A stretch of DNA of 64,000 nucleotides from the NCBI GenBank assembly GCA_963785735.1, contig CAWAWJ010000001.1:1178001-1242000 (forward strand), given 5' to 3'. The position numbers were made by a program, and so were the translations under genes. Position 1 is the first letter of the stretch. The number at the start of each line of letters is the position of its first letter. The notes below the pieces were generated by a model. It worked only from the letters and a program-made list of their open reading frames with translations, ran no database searches and had not been told where the DNA came from. Shown here piece after piece: positions 25,108-33,417 of the stretch. Source of the stretch: REEB95 sp963785735 (GTDB lineage Bacteria; Pseudomonadota; Alphaproteobacteria; ATCC43930; CGMCC-115725).

Positions 25108-26276
25108 GGCCGCCATGCCTTGGCCACGGAATCGACGATCCCCGCCGCCTCCTCGACGTGGCTTTCCTCGATGATCAGTGGCGGCAGCAGCCGCACCACG
25201 TTCTCGCCCGCGGCCACGGTCAGGAGCCCGGCCTGGCGCAAGCGATCCACCATGTCGGTGTTGACGACCGCGCATTTGAATCCGGTCAGCAGGCCCTGGC
25301 CGCGCGCCTCGATGAAAATCCCGGGATGGGATTTGGCGAGGCCGTCGAGCCGCTTGCGCAAGCCCGCGGCGACGCGCTCGACCCGGGGGAAAAAGCCCGG
25401 TTCCTGCATGATCGTCAGCGCTTCGTTGGCCACCGCCATGGCCAGCGGATTGCCGCCAAATGTGGAGCCGTGCGAGCCCGCGCTCATGCCCTTGGCGGCT
25501 TTTTCGGTGGCGAGACAGGCGCCCACCGGGAATCCCCCCGCCAGTCCCTTGGCCAGCGCCATCACGTCGGGTCTGACGCCCACCCATTCATGGGCGAAGA
25601 GCCTGCCGGTGCGCCCCATGCCGGTCTGCACCTCGTCGAACACCAGCATCAGGCCGAACTCGTCGCACATTTCCCGCAAGCCCTTGAGGTATCCTTCCGG
25701 GGCCACGGTCAAGCCGCCTTCGCCCTGCACCGGCTCGACGATGATTCCGGCGGTCTCGGGCCCGACCTTGGCGCGCATCTCGTTGAGATTGCCGTAGGCG
25801 ACGTGGTCGAAGCCCGGCGCCGGGGGGCCGAATCCCTTCAAATATTTCTCGTTGCCGGCGGCGGCCAGGGTCGCCAGCGTGCGGCCGTGGAACGAGCCGG
25901 AACAGGCGATCAGCCGGTAGCGCTCGGGATGCCCGTTCTCGAAGTGATATTTGCGCGCCACCTTGATGGCGCATTCCATCGCCTCGGCGCCCGAGTTGCA
26001 AAAGAATACGGTGTCGGCGAAGGAGGCTTCGACCAGGCGCTGCGCCATGCGTTTCTGCGCTTCGATCTGGAACAAATTGGAGCAGTGCCAGAGCTTTTGC
26101 GCCTGGGTGTTGAGCGCCGCGATCAAGCGCGGGTGTGCATGACCGAGAGAGGTGACGGCGACGCCGCTCGCAAAATCGAGATATTTGCGGCCGCCGGTTG
26201 CAAAAAGATAGGCGCCTTCGCCGCGCTCGAACGTCAGTTCGTTCCGCGCATAAGTCGGCATGACGGCTGGAATCAC
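25104..26276 (-). CDS. argD: acetylornithine aminotransferase
   Basis: ArgD is a PLP aminotransferase that converts N-acetylglutamate semialdehyde to acetylornithine; many also serve in lysine synthesis. The 390-residue product has the class III signature, NSGAEAMECAIKVAR, the FDEVQTGMGRTG segment, and the PLP lysine K243 in LAKGLAGG. The start is a GTG at 26276, chosen because GGAG lies about 8 bases before it and homologues begin at this point (MIPAVMPTYARNEL). An in-frame extension to 26399 would run over the leader ORF and is unlikely. It is preceded by an Arg-rich leader peptide. Confidence 0.95.
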   Translation of the reverse strand: MIPAVMPTYARNELTFERGEGAYLFATGGRKYLDFASGVAVTSLGHAHPRLIAALNTQAQKLWHCSNLFQIEAQKRMAQRLVEASFADTVFFCNSGAEAMECAIKVARKYHFENGHPERYRLIACSGSFHGRTLATLAAAGNEKYLKGFGPPAPGFDHVAYGNLNEMRAKVGPETAGIIVEPVQGEGGLTVAPEGYLKGLREMCDEFGLMLVFDEVQTGMGRTGRLFAHEWVGVRPDVMALAKGLAGGFPVGACLATEKAAKGMSAGSHGSTFGGNPLAMAVANEALTIMQEPGFFPRVERVAAGLRKRLDGLAKSHPGIFIEARGQGLLTGFKCAVVNTDMVDRLRQAGLLTVAAGENVVRLLPPLIIEESHVEEAAGIVDSVAKAWRP

Positions 26277-26331
26277 GGGAAACTCTCCTCGGCGATGAAG
26301 ACGATGGGAAAACGTCAGATGCTGCGGCGCC

Positions 26332-26406
26332 TTAGCGTCGTCGCAGCCGCAACCTTTCCCGCCGTTCCCCGGCGTGCTTGGCCTTAATGCCAGACGCACG
26401 TTTCAT
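26332..26406 (-). CDS. Arg-rich leader peptide of the argD-argF operon
   Basis: This 24-codon ORF starts with ATG at 26406 and has GGAG 8 bases upstream. It begins MKRASGIKAKHAG and ends with ERRERLRLRRR, then TAA. Eight of 24 residues are Arg, seven of them in the last ten codons, using CGG, CGA, CGC, AGG and CGT. An 8-base stem can form between 26346-26353 and 26321-26328 with the stop codon in its loop. CGGGAAA in the ORF (26355-26361) can pair with TTTCCCG at the argD start (26276-26282) or with TTTCCC at 26306-26311. This is the design of an attenuator sensing charged tRNA-Arg. The ORF is seen directly; the mechanism is inferred. Confidence 0.7.
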   Translation of the reverse strand: MKRASGIKAKHAGERRERLRLRRR

Positions 26407-26452
26407 CGCTTGATCTCCGCGTTCCGGACATGACGCCCGGACGAAGCGGGGC

Positions 26453-26481
26453 AGTATGGTGATGGGCTAAGCCCTTGTCAA
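26453..26481 (-). promoter_or_regulatory. argD-argF promoter with a palindrome in its spacer
   Basis: Minus-strand TTGACA (26481-26476) and CATACT (26458-26453) are exactly 17 bases apart. The spacer contains an 11-base dyad GGGCTTAGCCC (26464-26474), placed where a repressor could block polymerase. The start of transcription would be near 26446, giving a leader of about 170 bases that contains the Arg-rich ORF. Confidence 0.75.
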
Positions 26482-26661
26482 CGCCGGGAGAATCAGACCG
26501 CTCTGGCGAGCGCCGCCGCGCGGCGGCGATTTGCGGCGCGGGCACGGGATGGTGTCTTGCCCAGCACCTTGCCATGAAAGCGGGATAACGCGCGATGATG
26601 TTCGTGCGCCCTTGCCGATTTTTCCTTGAGAGGCGGCGAAGTTTGCTAAGTTCGCGCGCAG

Positions 26662-27150
26662 ATGAACGTATCCGCCGGCGATCCCGTCCAGATTCTCGAC
26701 AAGATCCTCGCCTCGATCGCCGATCCCATCATCAAGCAAGCCGGGCTTTACTGGCGCGGCAAGGTCAAGGCCGGCCGGCTGCCGGCGCGCAGCGATATCG
26801 ATCCGCTCGAGATACCGTCGCTGCTGCCTCATATCGTCTTGTGGAACGTCGAGCACTCGCCCTTGCGGTTTCGCGGGCGGCTGGTCGGTTCTCATATCGT
26901 CGAAATGTCCGGACGGGACGCCACCGGCCGTTATGTCGACTTCGTCGACGATCATGGCGTGGTCGAGGCCGAATACCGCGCCGTAGCCGCATCCGGCCTG
27001 CCGCGCTACCAGGAGCGCCGCGCGCATTGGCCCAATCACGATCACAAATATTACGCCCGGCTGCTTCTGCCGCTGGCGCAGGACGGGCGCCAGGTCGACA
27101 TGCTGTTCGGCGCCATCAACACCATCGCCAGCCTGGCCGGAGAGCGCTGA
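26662..27150 (+). CDS. PAS-domain protein (PAS_5 type)
   Basis: This 162-residue soluble protein fits the alphaproteobacterial PAS_5 family (PF07310). Conserved parts are GLYWRGKVKAGRLPARSDIDP (first motif, shortened here), LLPHIVLWNVE, RFRGRLVGSHIVEMSGRDATGR (two adjoining pieces), and a C-terminal YYARLLLPLAQDGRQVDMLFGAI. No output domain is attached. Family members are presumed sensory, with unknown ligands. The ATG has no clear ribosome binding site. 26482-26661 contains no other recognisable gene. Confidence 0.8.
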   Translation: MNVSAGDPVQILDKILASIADPIIKQAGLYWRGKVKAGRLPARSDIDPLEIPSLLPHIVLWNVEHSPLRFRGRLVGSHIVEMSGRDATGRYVDFVDDHGVVEAEYRAVAASGLPRYQERRAHWPNHDHKYYARLLLPLAQDGRQVDMLFGAINTIASLAGER

Positions 27151-27179
27151 TCCCGCGCCGGCCGATCCGCCCGTGCCGT

Positions 27180-28001
27180 TCAGGCCTTGAGCTTGTAGCC
27201 GCTCGCGAACATGGCATGACACAGCAATAGCAACCCGGCATTGATCGCCACCATGACAACGGCGCCCAAAAGCAGGGAGCCGTCGGCATGGCCGGTGAAG
27301 CCATAGCGGAATCCGTCGATCATGTAGAAAAACGGATTGCACAGCGCCACGATGCGGAATTTCTCCGGCAAGGAATCGACCGAATAGAAGGTGCCGGAGA
27401 GGAACGCCAGCGGCGTCACCACGAAATTGGTCACCGCCGCGATATGATCGAACTTGTCGGCCCAGATGCCGCCGATCAATCCCAGCACCGACAACAGCAG
27501 CGACGCCGCCACGGCGTGGAACAGCACCAGCGGCAGGCTATGGATATGCACCGGCACGAATGCCGCCATCACGGCTGTCACGACGGCGCCCACCACCAAT
27601 CCGCGCGTCACGCCGCCCAGCGCGAAGCCCCAGACCAGCTCGCCCGGGCTCAAGGGCGGCATCAGCACGTCGACGATGTTGCCCTGCATCTTGGCGATCA
27701 TCAGCGAGGACGAGGTGTTGGCGAAGGCGTTCTGCGCCATCGCCATCATCACCAGGCCCGGAGCCAGGAATTCGAGATAGGGAATGCCGTCGACCATGCG
27801 CTGCTGCCCGCCCAGCGCCAGCACGAATACCGCCAGGAACAGCAGCGTCGTCACCACCGGCGCCACCACCGTCTGCATCCCGACCTTGACGAAGCGGCGC
27901 ACCTCGCGCGCGTAAAGGGTCCAAAGCCCGAGCCAATTGACCGCGCCGATGCGGCGCGGACGAGGATCGCCTTTCTCCGTCATGGTGTAGTCTTGCGTCA
28001 T
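27180..28001 (-). CDS. ABC-2 type transporter permease, without ATPase partner
   Basis: This is a membrane subunit of about 273 residues with six hydrophobic segments and the ABC-2 features YAREVRRFVKVGMQTVVAPVV (N-terminal amphipathic part), GIPYLEFLAPGLVMM and NPFFYMIDGFRYGF. It should export a drug, polysaccharide or lipid-like substrate together with an ATPase encoded elsewhere, since none is adjacent. I chose the ATG at 28001; starts at 28022 and further in are also possible. It is divergent from recX. Confidence 0.83.
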   Translation of the reverse strand: MTQDYTMTEKGDPRPRRIGAVNWLGLWTLYAREVRRFVKVGMQTVVAPVVTTLLFLAVFVLALGGQQRMVDGIPYLEFLAPGLVMMAMAQNAFANTSSSLMIAKMQGNIVDVLMPPLSPGELVWGFALGGVTRGLVVGAVVTAVMAAFVPVHIHSLPLVLFHAVAASLLLSVLGLIGGIWADKFDHIAAVTNFVVTPLAFLSGTFYSVDSLPEKFRIVALCNPFFYMIDGFRYGFTGHADGSLLLGAVVMVAINAGLLLLCHAMFASGYKLKA

Positions 28002-28069
28002 GGGTGCCGAGCTTAGGCCCAAGGGGGCCGCCGGGGAAGCCCAGGCGAGCGGTTTAGGAGCGTTGGCGC

Positions 28070-28660
28070 ATGGCTGAATCGCGAACGGCCCGGGCGGGCA
28101 AAACGCCGCGCAAGATCACGGCGCAAAGGCTGGAGAACATGGCGCTCCATTATCTCGGCCGCTATGCCAGCTCGAGCGCCAATCTGCGGCGCGTGCTGAT
28201 GCGCAAGGTGGCGCGCGCGGCTTCGGCGCATGAGTCCGACCCGGCGGAGGACGCGAAGCTGGTCGAAGACCTCATCGCCCGTTATCTGCGCTCTGGCCTC
28301 ATCGACGACCGCGCCTATGCCGCGCAAAAGGCGACGAGCCTGCAACGCCGCGGCGCCTCTCGCTTCGGCATCAAGGGCAAGCTGCGGCAGAAAGGCGTCG
28401 CGGGCGCGCTCATCGACGACGCGCTACAGGGCCTGGAAGAACAGGGCTCCACCGCCAGCGAGTTGGCATCGGCTTGCGCGCTTGCGCGCCGCCGGCGTCT
28501 CGGGCCCTACCGCGAGAAGAGCAAGCGCCAGGATATGCGCGACAAGGATCTGGCCGCTCTGTCCCGCGCCGGATTCAGCTTCGAGGTGGCGCGCCGCGTG
28601 CTGGCGGCGCCCGATATCGCGGCAATCGAGAAACTCGCGAAGGGGCCGGCCGAGGAATAG
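28070..28660 (+). CDS. recX: RecX-family regulator of RecA
   Basis: RecX binds along RecA filaments and limits recombination. The 196-residue protein is basic and helical with the RecX three-helix repeats: ALHYLGRYASSSANLRRVLMRKV, LVEDLIARYLRSGLIDDRAYAAQ and the GIKGKLRQKGV stretch. A TAGGAG site lies 9 bases before the ATG. recA is not in the window. Its stop is 6 bases from the stop of the convergent mechanosensitive channel gene. Confidence 0.87.
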   Translation: MAESRTARAGKTPRKITAQRLENMALHYLGRYASSSANLRRVLMRKVARAASAHESDPAEDAKLVEDLIARYLRSGLIDDRAYAAQKATSLQRRGASRFGIKGKLRQKGVAGALIDDALQGLEEQGSTASELASACALARRRRLGPYREKSKRQDMRDKDLAALSRAGFSFEVARRVLAAPDIAAIEKLAKGPAEE

Positions 28661-28666
28661 GCCGGA

Positions 28667-30901
28667 TTACTTCTTCTGGGGCTGGGATTCGTCCGGCAGC
28701 TCGACCGGCGCCAGCAAATCGCTGCGCATGGCGATGTGGTTCTTGTCGAAGGCCTGCTTGACCCGGCGGTTGAATTCGCGCCCGGTGGTGAGATGCTTGG
28801 TGCGCTGGGTCTTCAGCCGGACCTGGATGATATAGGCGCCTATCTCGAAGCGATCGAGGCCCAGGATTTCCAGCGGCGCCAGGATGACGTTCTTGTAGGC
28901 CGGCTCCTGGCGCATCTCTTCGGCCACCTCTTTCAGCAGCTCGATCGCCCGGTTGCTGTCCTCGTGATAGGAAACGCTGATCTCGGCGACGTAGTAGGAC
29001 ACGTCCTTCGACAGATTGGTGATGACATGGGCCTCGCTGAACGGCACGGTCATGAGCCCGCCATGCGGCGTGAGCAGCTTGATGGTGCGGAGCTTGATCG
29101 CCTCGACCGTGCCTTCGCGGCCGTTGCCGACATCGATGTAGTCGCCCACCGCGATGGTGTCGTCAATCAAGACCGCGATGCTGGTCATGATGTCCTTGAT
29201 GATCGCTTGCGATCCGAGCCCGGCGACCAGGCCGAACACGCCCGCGCCGGCCAAGAGCGGCCCGAGGCTGATCCCGAGCGCGTCGAGCACCACGAAACCC
29301 AGCACGACGCCGAGGATCACCATCACCACCAGGCGCAGGAAGGGGTGGAAGGTCTGGGCGCGGGCGCGCTTGCGGCTGTCGTTCTCGAGCTGTTGCATAT
29401 GGCGCTCGAGCATCGAAACGAACAGCTCCCAGGCCACCAGCGCCACGACCAGCGCCACCACCACGCTCATCAGGCTGCCGGCGGCGCGGCTCGACGCGGT
29501 CGCCTGGAGCCAAGCGAAGGCATCGACGCCCCAGGCCTGGAGCAGCGCGATCGCGGCGACGAGGTAGACCGCGACCGAAACGGCCAAAGTGAGCGCCGGG
29601 ATATAGCGGTTGGTGCGCGCTTCCAGCGTCGGGAAGCGCGTCTTCATGTCCGCCGGGATGGCGAATCCCCGCCGCACCGCGCGATGGATGAACTGCACCG
29701 CAATCGCCGCCGCCAGCACCAGCACCACGCTCACCACGGTCGAGCGCAGCAGGAACATGACCCCGCCCTCGATGTGCAGCGTGAAAATGCCGAAGGTACC
29801 GAAGATGTAGACCAGGGCCAGGATGTGCCACACCTCGGCCAGGCGGGAGCGGAAGAGTTTCCAGCCCGGGCTTCTCCGGGATTCTTCCGCGGGATCGCCG
29901 CGCAGCCAATCCGCCACCATCTTGCGGTTCTGCAGCACGAAGACGACGGCGAGCACGCCCAGCACCAGCACCACGATGCGCAACAGCATGGTGTAGATCG
30001 CGCTCGGCGCGCTGAGCCACCACGCGCAGGAGGCGGCCGCGAGGCCGTAGACCGTCCAATTGGTGAAGCGCCGCGCCCAGATGTAGAGGTAGTTGCGCGT
30101 CTCCTCGCCGAGCGGATAAAGCGCTAGCGCGCTCGGCGACAGCAGCGGCACGCGCGCCACCGTGACGATGATACGCGACCACAGATAGGCGCCGATCAGC
30201 GTCTTGGCCACCTGGTCGGTGGCGAAATTCGGCTCGGTCAGCGGCAGTACGATGAAGGCCACAGCGGCGAAGGCCACGATCGGCAGCGCCTCGATGACCG
30301 CGCCCGCCGCCAGGTACATGATCTGTTGCGCCGCTTCTTCGCCGCGCGCGTTGAGCCGCCGCGTCGGGACGCGCAGCAGGAACCAGGCGAGCCAATCGGC
30401 CAAGATCCCCAGGCCGAATACGATGGCGAGTTCCTTGGCCACGTTGATCCAGCGTTCGCGCGCGCCGCTGTCCTCGGCCTGATTGCGGAAATAGCCGATG
30501 AGACGCGGCGCATCGACCACGACCTGCGCCGCCTCGAGAATCTCGCCGGCCAGGCCCTTGGCCTCGTCGCTCACGCCGCCGAAGAACGCCTTCAGTCCCG
30601 ACGGGCTCTGTTTCTGTTCGATCGCGTTCTGGGCGGCGATCAGCGCCTGGAGTTCTCCGATCAGGCGCTGCCGCTCGGCGGGGATTTGGATGGTGTCGAG
30701 CAGTTGCTGCAACTGGTCGGCCGAGACCGCCGGGGACGCTGGGGCCGGCGGGCCTTGCGCCGGTTTTTCGGCCGCGGGCGCCTGGGCCGGTGGGGCTTGC
30801 GCCGGTTCCGGGGCCTGCGCGCGCGCCAGTTCTCCGGCCAGGAGCGGCGACAATGCGAGGATCAACGCCAGCGCGCGGCAGGTGTTCGATCGGGCGGTCA
30901 T
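28667..30901 (-). CDS. large MscS-family mechanosensitive channel
   Basis: This 744-residue membrane protein has a signal peptide, a Pro/Ala-rich linker (about 28-55), many predicted transmembrane segments from about 150 to 560, and a C-terminal MscS core. The pore helix region is GAGVFGLVAGLGSQAIIKDI (the Gly/Ala-packed TM3), followed by the beta domain with VGDYIDVGNGREGTVEAI. Such large relatives resemble E. coli YbiO or MscK-like channels that open on osmotic downshock. I chose the ATG at 30901 because the signal sequence starts there. Confidence 0.87.
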   Translation of the reverse strand: MTARSNTCRALALILALSPLLAGELARAQAPEPAQAPPAQAPAAEKPAQGPPAPASPAVSADQLQQLLDTIQIPAERQRLIGELQALIAAQNAIEQKQSPSGLKAFFGGVSDEAKGLAGEILEAAQVVVDAPRLIGYFRNQAEDSGARERWINVAKELAIVFGLGILADWLAWFLLRVPTRRLNARGEEAAQQIMYLAAGAVIEALPIVAFAAVAFIVLPLTEPNFATDQVAKTLIGAYLWSRIIVTVARVPLLSPSALALYPLGEETRNYLYIWARRFTNWTVYGLAAASCAWWLSAPSAIYTMLLRIVVLVLGVLAVVFVLQNRKMVADWLRGDPAEESRRSPGWKLFRSRLAEVWHILALVYIFGTFGIFTLHIEGGVMFLLRSTVVSVVLVLAAAIAVQFIHRAVRRGFAIPADMKTRFPTLEARTNRYIPALTLAVSVAVYLVAAIALLQAWGVDAFAWLQATASSRAAGSLMSVVVALVVALVAWELFVSMLERHMQQLENDSRKRARAQTFHPFLRLVVMVILGVVLGFVVLDALGISLGPLLAGAGVFGLVAGLGSQAIIKDIMTSIAVLIDDTIAVGDYIDVGNGREGTVEAIKLRTIKLLTPHGGLMTVPFSEAHVITNLSKDVSYYVAEISVSYHEDSNRAIELLKEVAEEMRQEPAYKNVILAPLEILGLDRFEIGAYIIQVRLKTQRTKHLTTGREFNRRVKQAFDKNHIAMRSDLLAPVELPDESQPQKK

Positions 30902-30937
30902 GCGGGCGAGATTAGCCGGACGCCGCCCCGCCGCCAA

Positions 30938-31561
30938 TCACGATAGAATCGCCGCCAAGCGTAACAATGAAACAGCCAGCAACGCCACGCCCGAAACCAT
31001 CAGCACCGCGCCCGAGACGCGGCTGAGCCAGGTGAGGCCGAAGCGGCGCAGCGCCTTCACCGCAAAACACAATCCCACCCAACATAAAAGCGAGCCGAGG
31101 AACACGCCGGCCACCAAAACGGCGATGCCGGCATATCCGGAAGCCGCGCCGATGCCGATCTGCGAGAAGATCGCGGCGAAGGCGAGGATGGTGATCGGGT
31201 TGGCGAGGGTGAGCGCGAAGGTTGAACCGAAGGCATAGGCCATACGCTCGCTCGCCAGTCTCTCGGGCCGATAGGTCCCGATCGTGACCAGAGCCTTGCA
31301 GCCGGCGGCGAACAAAAACATCCCGCCGGCGGCGCCGAGCCAGTCGCGTTCCAGCAACAGGCTGTCGCGGACGATGGTGAGCCCGAAACCGGCGACGACC
31401 CCGTAGAACGAATCGGCGAGCGCCGCGCCCAGGCCCGAGATCAGCCCATAGGCCACGCCTTCGAACAGTGTGCGCCGCAAGCACAAAACTCCCACCGGCC
31501 CCACCGGCAGGGAGACGATGATTCCGGCGGCGATTCCCTTGAGCAACGCGTCGAGCAGCAT
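30938..31561 (-). CDS. LysE-family exporter
   Basis: This 207-residue protein has six hydrophobic segments and the LysE/RhtB family start LLKGIAAGIIVSLPVGPVG followed by a basic CLRRTLFEG. LANPITILAF is the conserved motif of the third helix. The family exports amino acids such as lysine, arginine or threonine; which one is not shown. The ATG at 31561 was preferred to a TTG six codons upstream because it matches the family N terminus. Confidence 0.85.
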   Translation of the reverse strand: MLLDALLKGIAAGIIVSLPVGPVGVLCLRRTLFEGVAYGLISGLGAALADSFYGVVAGFGLTIVRDSLLLERDWLGAAGGMFLFAAGCKALVTIGTYRPERLASERMAYAFGSTFALTLANPITILAFAAIFSQIGIGAASGYAGIAVLVAGVFLGSLLCWVGLCFAVKALRRFGLTWLSRVSGAVLMVSGVALLAVSLLRLAAILS

Positions 31562-31620
31562 GGCGGGGATATTAGTCAATCCTGGCTGCGCCCGCCGCTG
31601 CCTTCGGCTAATCTCAACGG

Positions 31621-32289
31621 ATGGACCCCGACAAGGAAAAGCGGCTGTTCGAGCTGCGTCGCAAGCTGGTCGAAAGCAAGGAGCGTTGGGCGAAGGAAGG
31701 CCGTCTCCTCACCGGCCATGCCGCCGACCCCGCAATTGGCCGCCTGCCGCCCGGCCAGAAACAGGTCAAGGACTGGCCGGTGCTCGACCTCGGCAACCGG
31801 CCCGGCGTGTCCTTGGAAAGCTGGCGGCTCAAAGTGGACGGCTTGGTCGCGCAGCCCTTCGAATGGAGCTGGAAGGAATTCCAGGACCAGCCGAAATTCC
31901 AATCGACCTCCGACATCCATTGCGTCACCGCCTGGTCGCGCTTCGACAATCACTGGGAAGGGGTGAGCGCCAAGCACATTCTGGCTCTGGCCAAGCCCTT
32001 GCCCGAGGCGCGCTTCGTCGTCTTCCACGGCTTCGACGGTTACACCACCAATTTGCCGCTCGCGGATTTCGACGCCGACGACGCGCTGGTGGCCTATTCC
32101 TGGGAAGGCAAGCCGTTGCCGCGCGAGCATGGCGGCCCGGCGCGGGTGGTGGTGCCCAAACTCTATTTCTGGAAAAGCGCCAAATGGGTCAACCGCGTCG
32201 AGCTGATCGCATCCGACCAGCCGGGCTTCTGGGAGAAGCGGGGCTATCACGACCACGGTGACCCGTGGACGGAAGAGCGTTACGGCTGA
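31621..32289 (+). CDS. sulfite oxidase-like molybdopterin oxidoreductase
   Basis: This 222-residue protein of the oxidoreductase molybdopterin-binding family (PF00174) has the cofactor cysteine C101 in DIHCVTAWSRFDNHW and the later YTTNLPLADF and GGPARVVVPKLYFWKSAKWV segments (read as adjoining motifs). It lacks a heme domain and a Tat signal, so it is a compact cytoplasmic relative of YedY and sulfite oxidase. Its substrate and electron partner are unknown. It is divergent from the LysE-type gene. Confidence 0.87.
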   Translation: MDPDKEKRLFELRRKLVESKERWAKEGRLLTGHAADPAIGRLPPGQKQVKDWPVLDLGNRPGVSLESWRLKVDGLVAQPFEWSWKEFQDQPKFQSTSDIHCVTAWSRFDNHWEGVSAKHILALAKPLPEARFVVFHGFDGYTTNLPLADFDADDALVAYSWEGKPLPREHGGPARVVVPKLYFWKSAKWVNRVELIASDQPGFWEKRGYHDHGDPWTEERYG

Positions 32290-32545
32290 AGCCCGGAAAT
32301 CCGCGCTTCTACAAAAAACAGCGAAACCGGTGTTAGACACTGATTAATGGCAGCAGAAGTTGCGAGTTCGCCGTTGACAAGGCGGTTGGCGCAATCGAAG
32401 CTGCTTTCAACGAAACGTCATAAATCAGGGGGCCCGCCGATGCGCGTCGGCGGTTCTAAATTTAGCCATTACGTTCTGCCAGTCGTCGGCCGTTTCCGGG
32501 AGACCGGGAACGGGATACGCGGCCTCGAATTTACGGGAAGCGCCC

Positions 32546-33271
32546 ATGGCCAAGACCGACTACGCGCGATTGAACCAATCGCTGACCGATCTGCTCAGTC
32601 TCGGCGTGCCGCCTATCGCCATCACCTTTTTGGATTCGCCGCCATCCTCCATGCCGCGTCCCGCCGGATCCATGCCCGCGCCCACGCCAGATGGAAGGAC
32701 CGGCGCCGTCGCCGCCGGCTGCGTGTTCTGGATGATGGCGGTGGAGAAAAGTTTCGTCACGGTGGCCGCCGATCACGCCAATTGCAGCGTCGGCAGCGTC
32801 ACCCACGGCTTCAAGACCCTGGCCGAGGTGGCCAAGGCAGCCGACGTCGCGGCGCTCGTCGAAAGCAATTGGGTTTCGCCCGAGGCCATGCGCGGCATAA
32901 CCGCGGTGACCAAGAAGCCGGGCGCCATCGCCTACGGGCCGCTGGGCAAGACCACGCTCGATCCCGACGTCGTGTTCCTGCGGATCAACGGCAAGCAGCT
33001 CATGCTGCTGCACGACGCTTGCCCCGATCTGCGCTTCGAGGGCAAGCCGCAATGCCACATCATCGCCATCGCCAAGGAAAAGGGCGATCTGGCGGTGTCG
33101 AGCGGCTGCATGCTGAGCCGCGTGCGCACCGGCATGTCGAACAACGAGGTGACCTTCGCGCTTCCCGGCCACCGCCTGGCCGAGCTGATCGAACGGCTCA
33201 AGGCGGCGCAGGCCGCCGACATGCGGGTCGCGTCCTATGCCGGCCAGGACGCCAAGCGCTTCCAGTCCTGA
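32546..33271 (+). CDS. DUF169 family protein
   Basis: This 241-residue soluble protein of the DUF169 family starts MAKTDYARLNQSLTDLLSLG and has PPIAITFLD, a conserved GCVFWMMA segment, cysteines in ADHANCSVGSVTHGF and in HDACPDLRFEG, and the C-terminal LAVSSGCMLSRVRTGMSNNE (family motif). Some relatives occur near metal or sulfur metabolism genes, but no activity is established. The 256 bases upstream (32290-32545) contain a lone TTGACA at 32374 without a matching -10 element and no coding sequence I can support. Confidence 0.8.
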   Translation: MAKTDYARLNQSLTDLLSLGVPPIAITFLDSPPSSMPRPAGSMPAPTPDGRTGAVAAGCVFWMMAVEKSFVTVAADHANCSVGSVTHGFKTLAEVAKAADVAALVESNWVSPEAMRGITAVTKKPGAIAYGPLGKTTLDPDVVFLRINGKQLMLLHDACPDLRFEGKPQCHIIAIAKEKGDLAVSSGCMLSRVRTGMSNNEVTFALPGHRLAELIERLKAAQAADMRVASYAGQDAKRFQS

Positions 33272-33417
33272 GATTCTAGGGATTACAACGATTTAAGTTG
33301 TCCGCGCGGTCGATGGCCGGGCTTGATTTCGCCCGCCGGATGATTGCAGATGGCGCGCGCGAGAACGCGCCGGAAACGATAAGGCGCGTGCGATAAACTG
33401 GGGTGGAAACGGCTGTC

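Noticed and set aside
28736..30127. 463-codon plus-strand frame within the mechanosensitive channel gene
   Set aside because: Very His/Asp/Gln-rich product with no motif; shadow of the minus-strand channel gene.
33285..33301. Short inverted repeat ACAAC/GTTGT after the DUF169 gene as a terminator
   Set aside because: Only five base pairs and no T-run on either strand.
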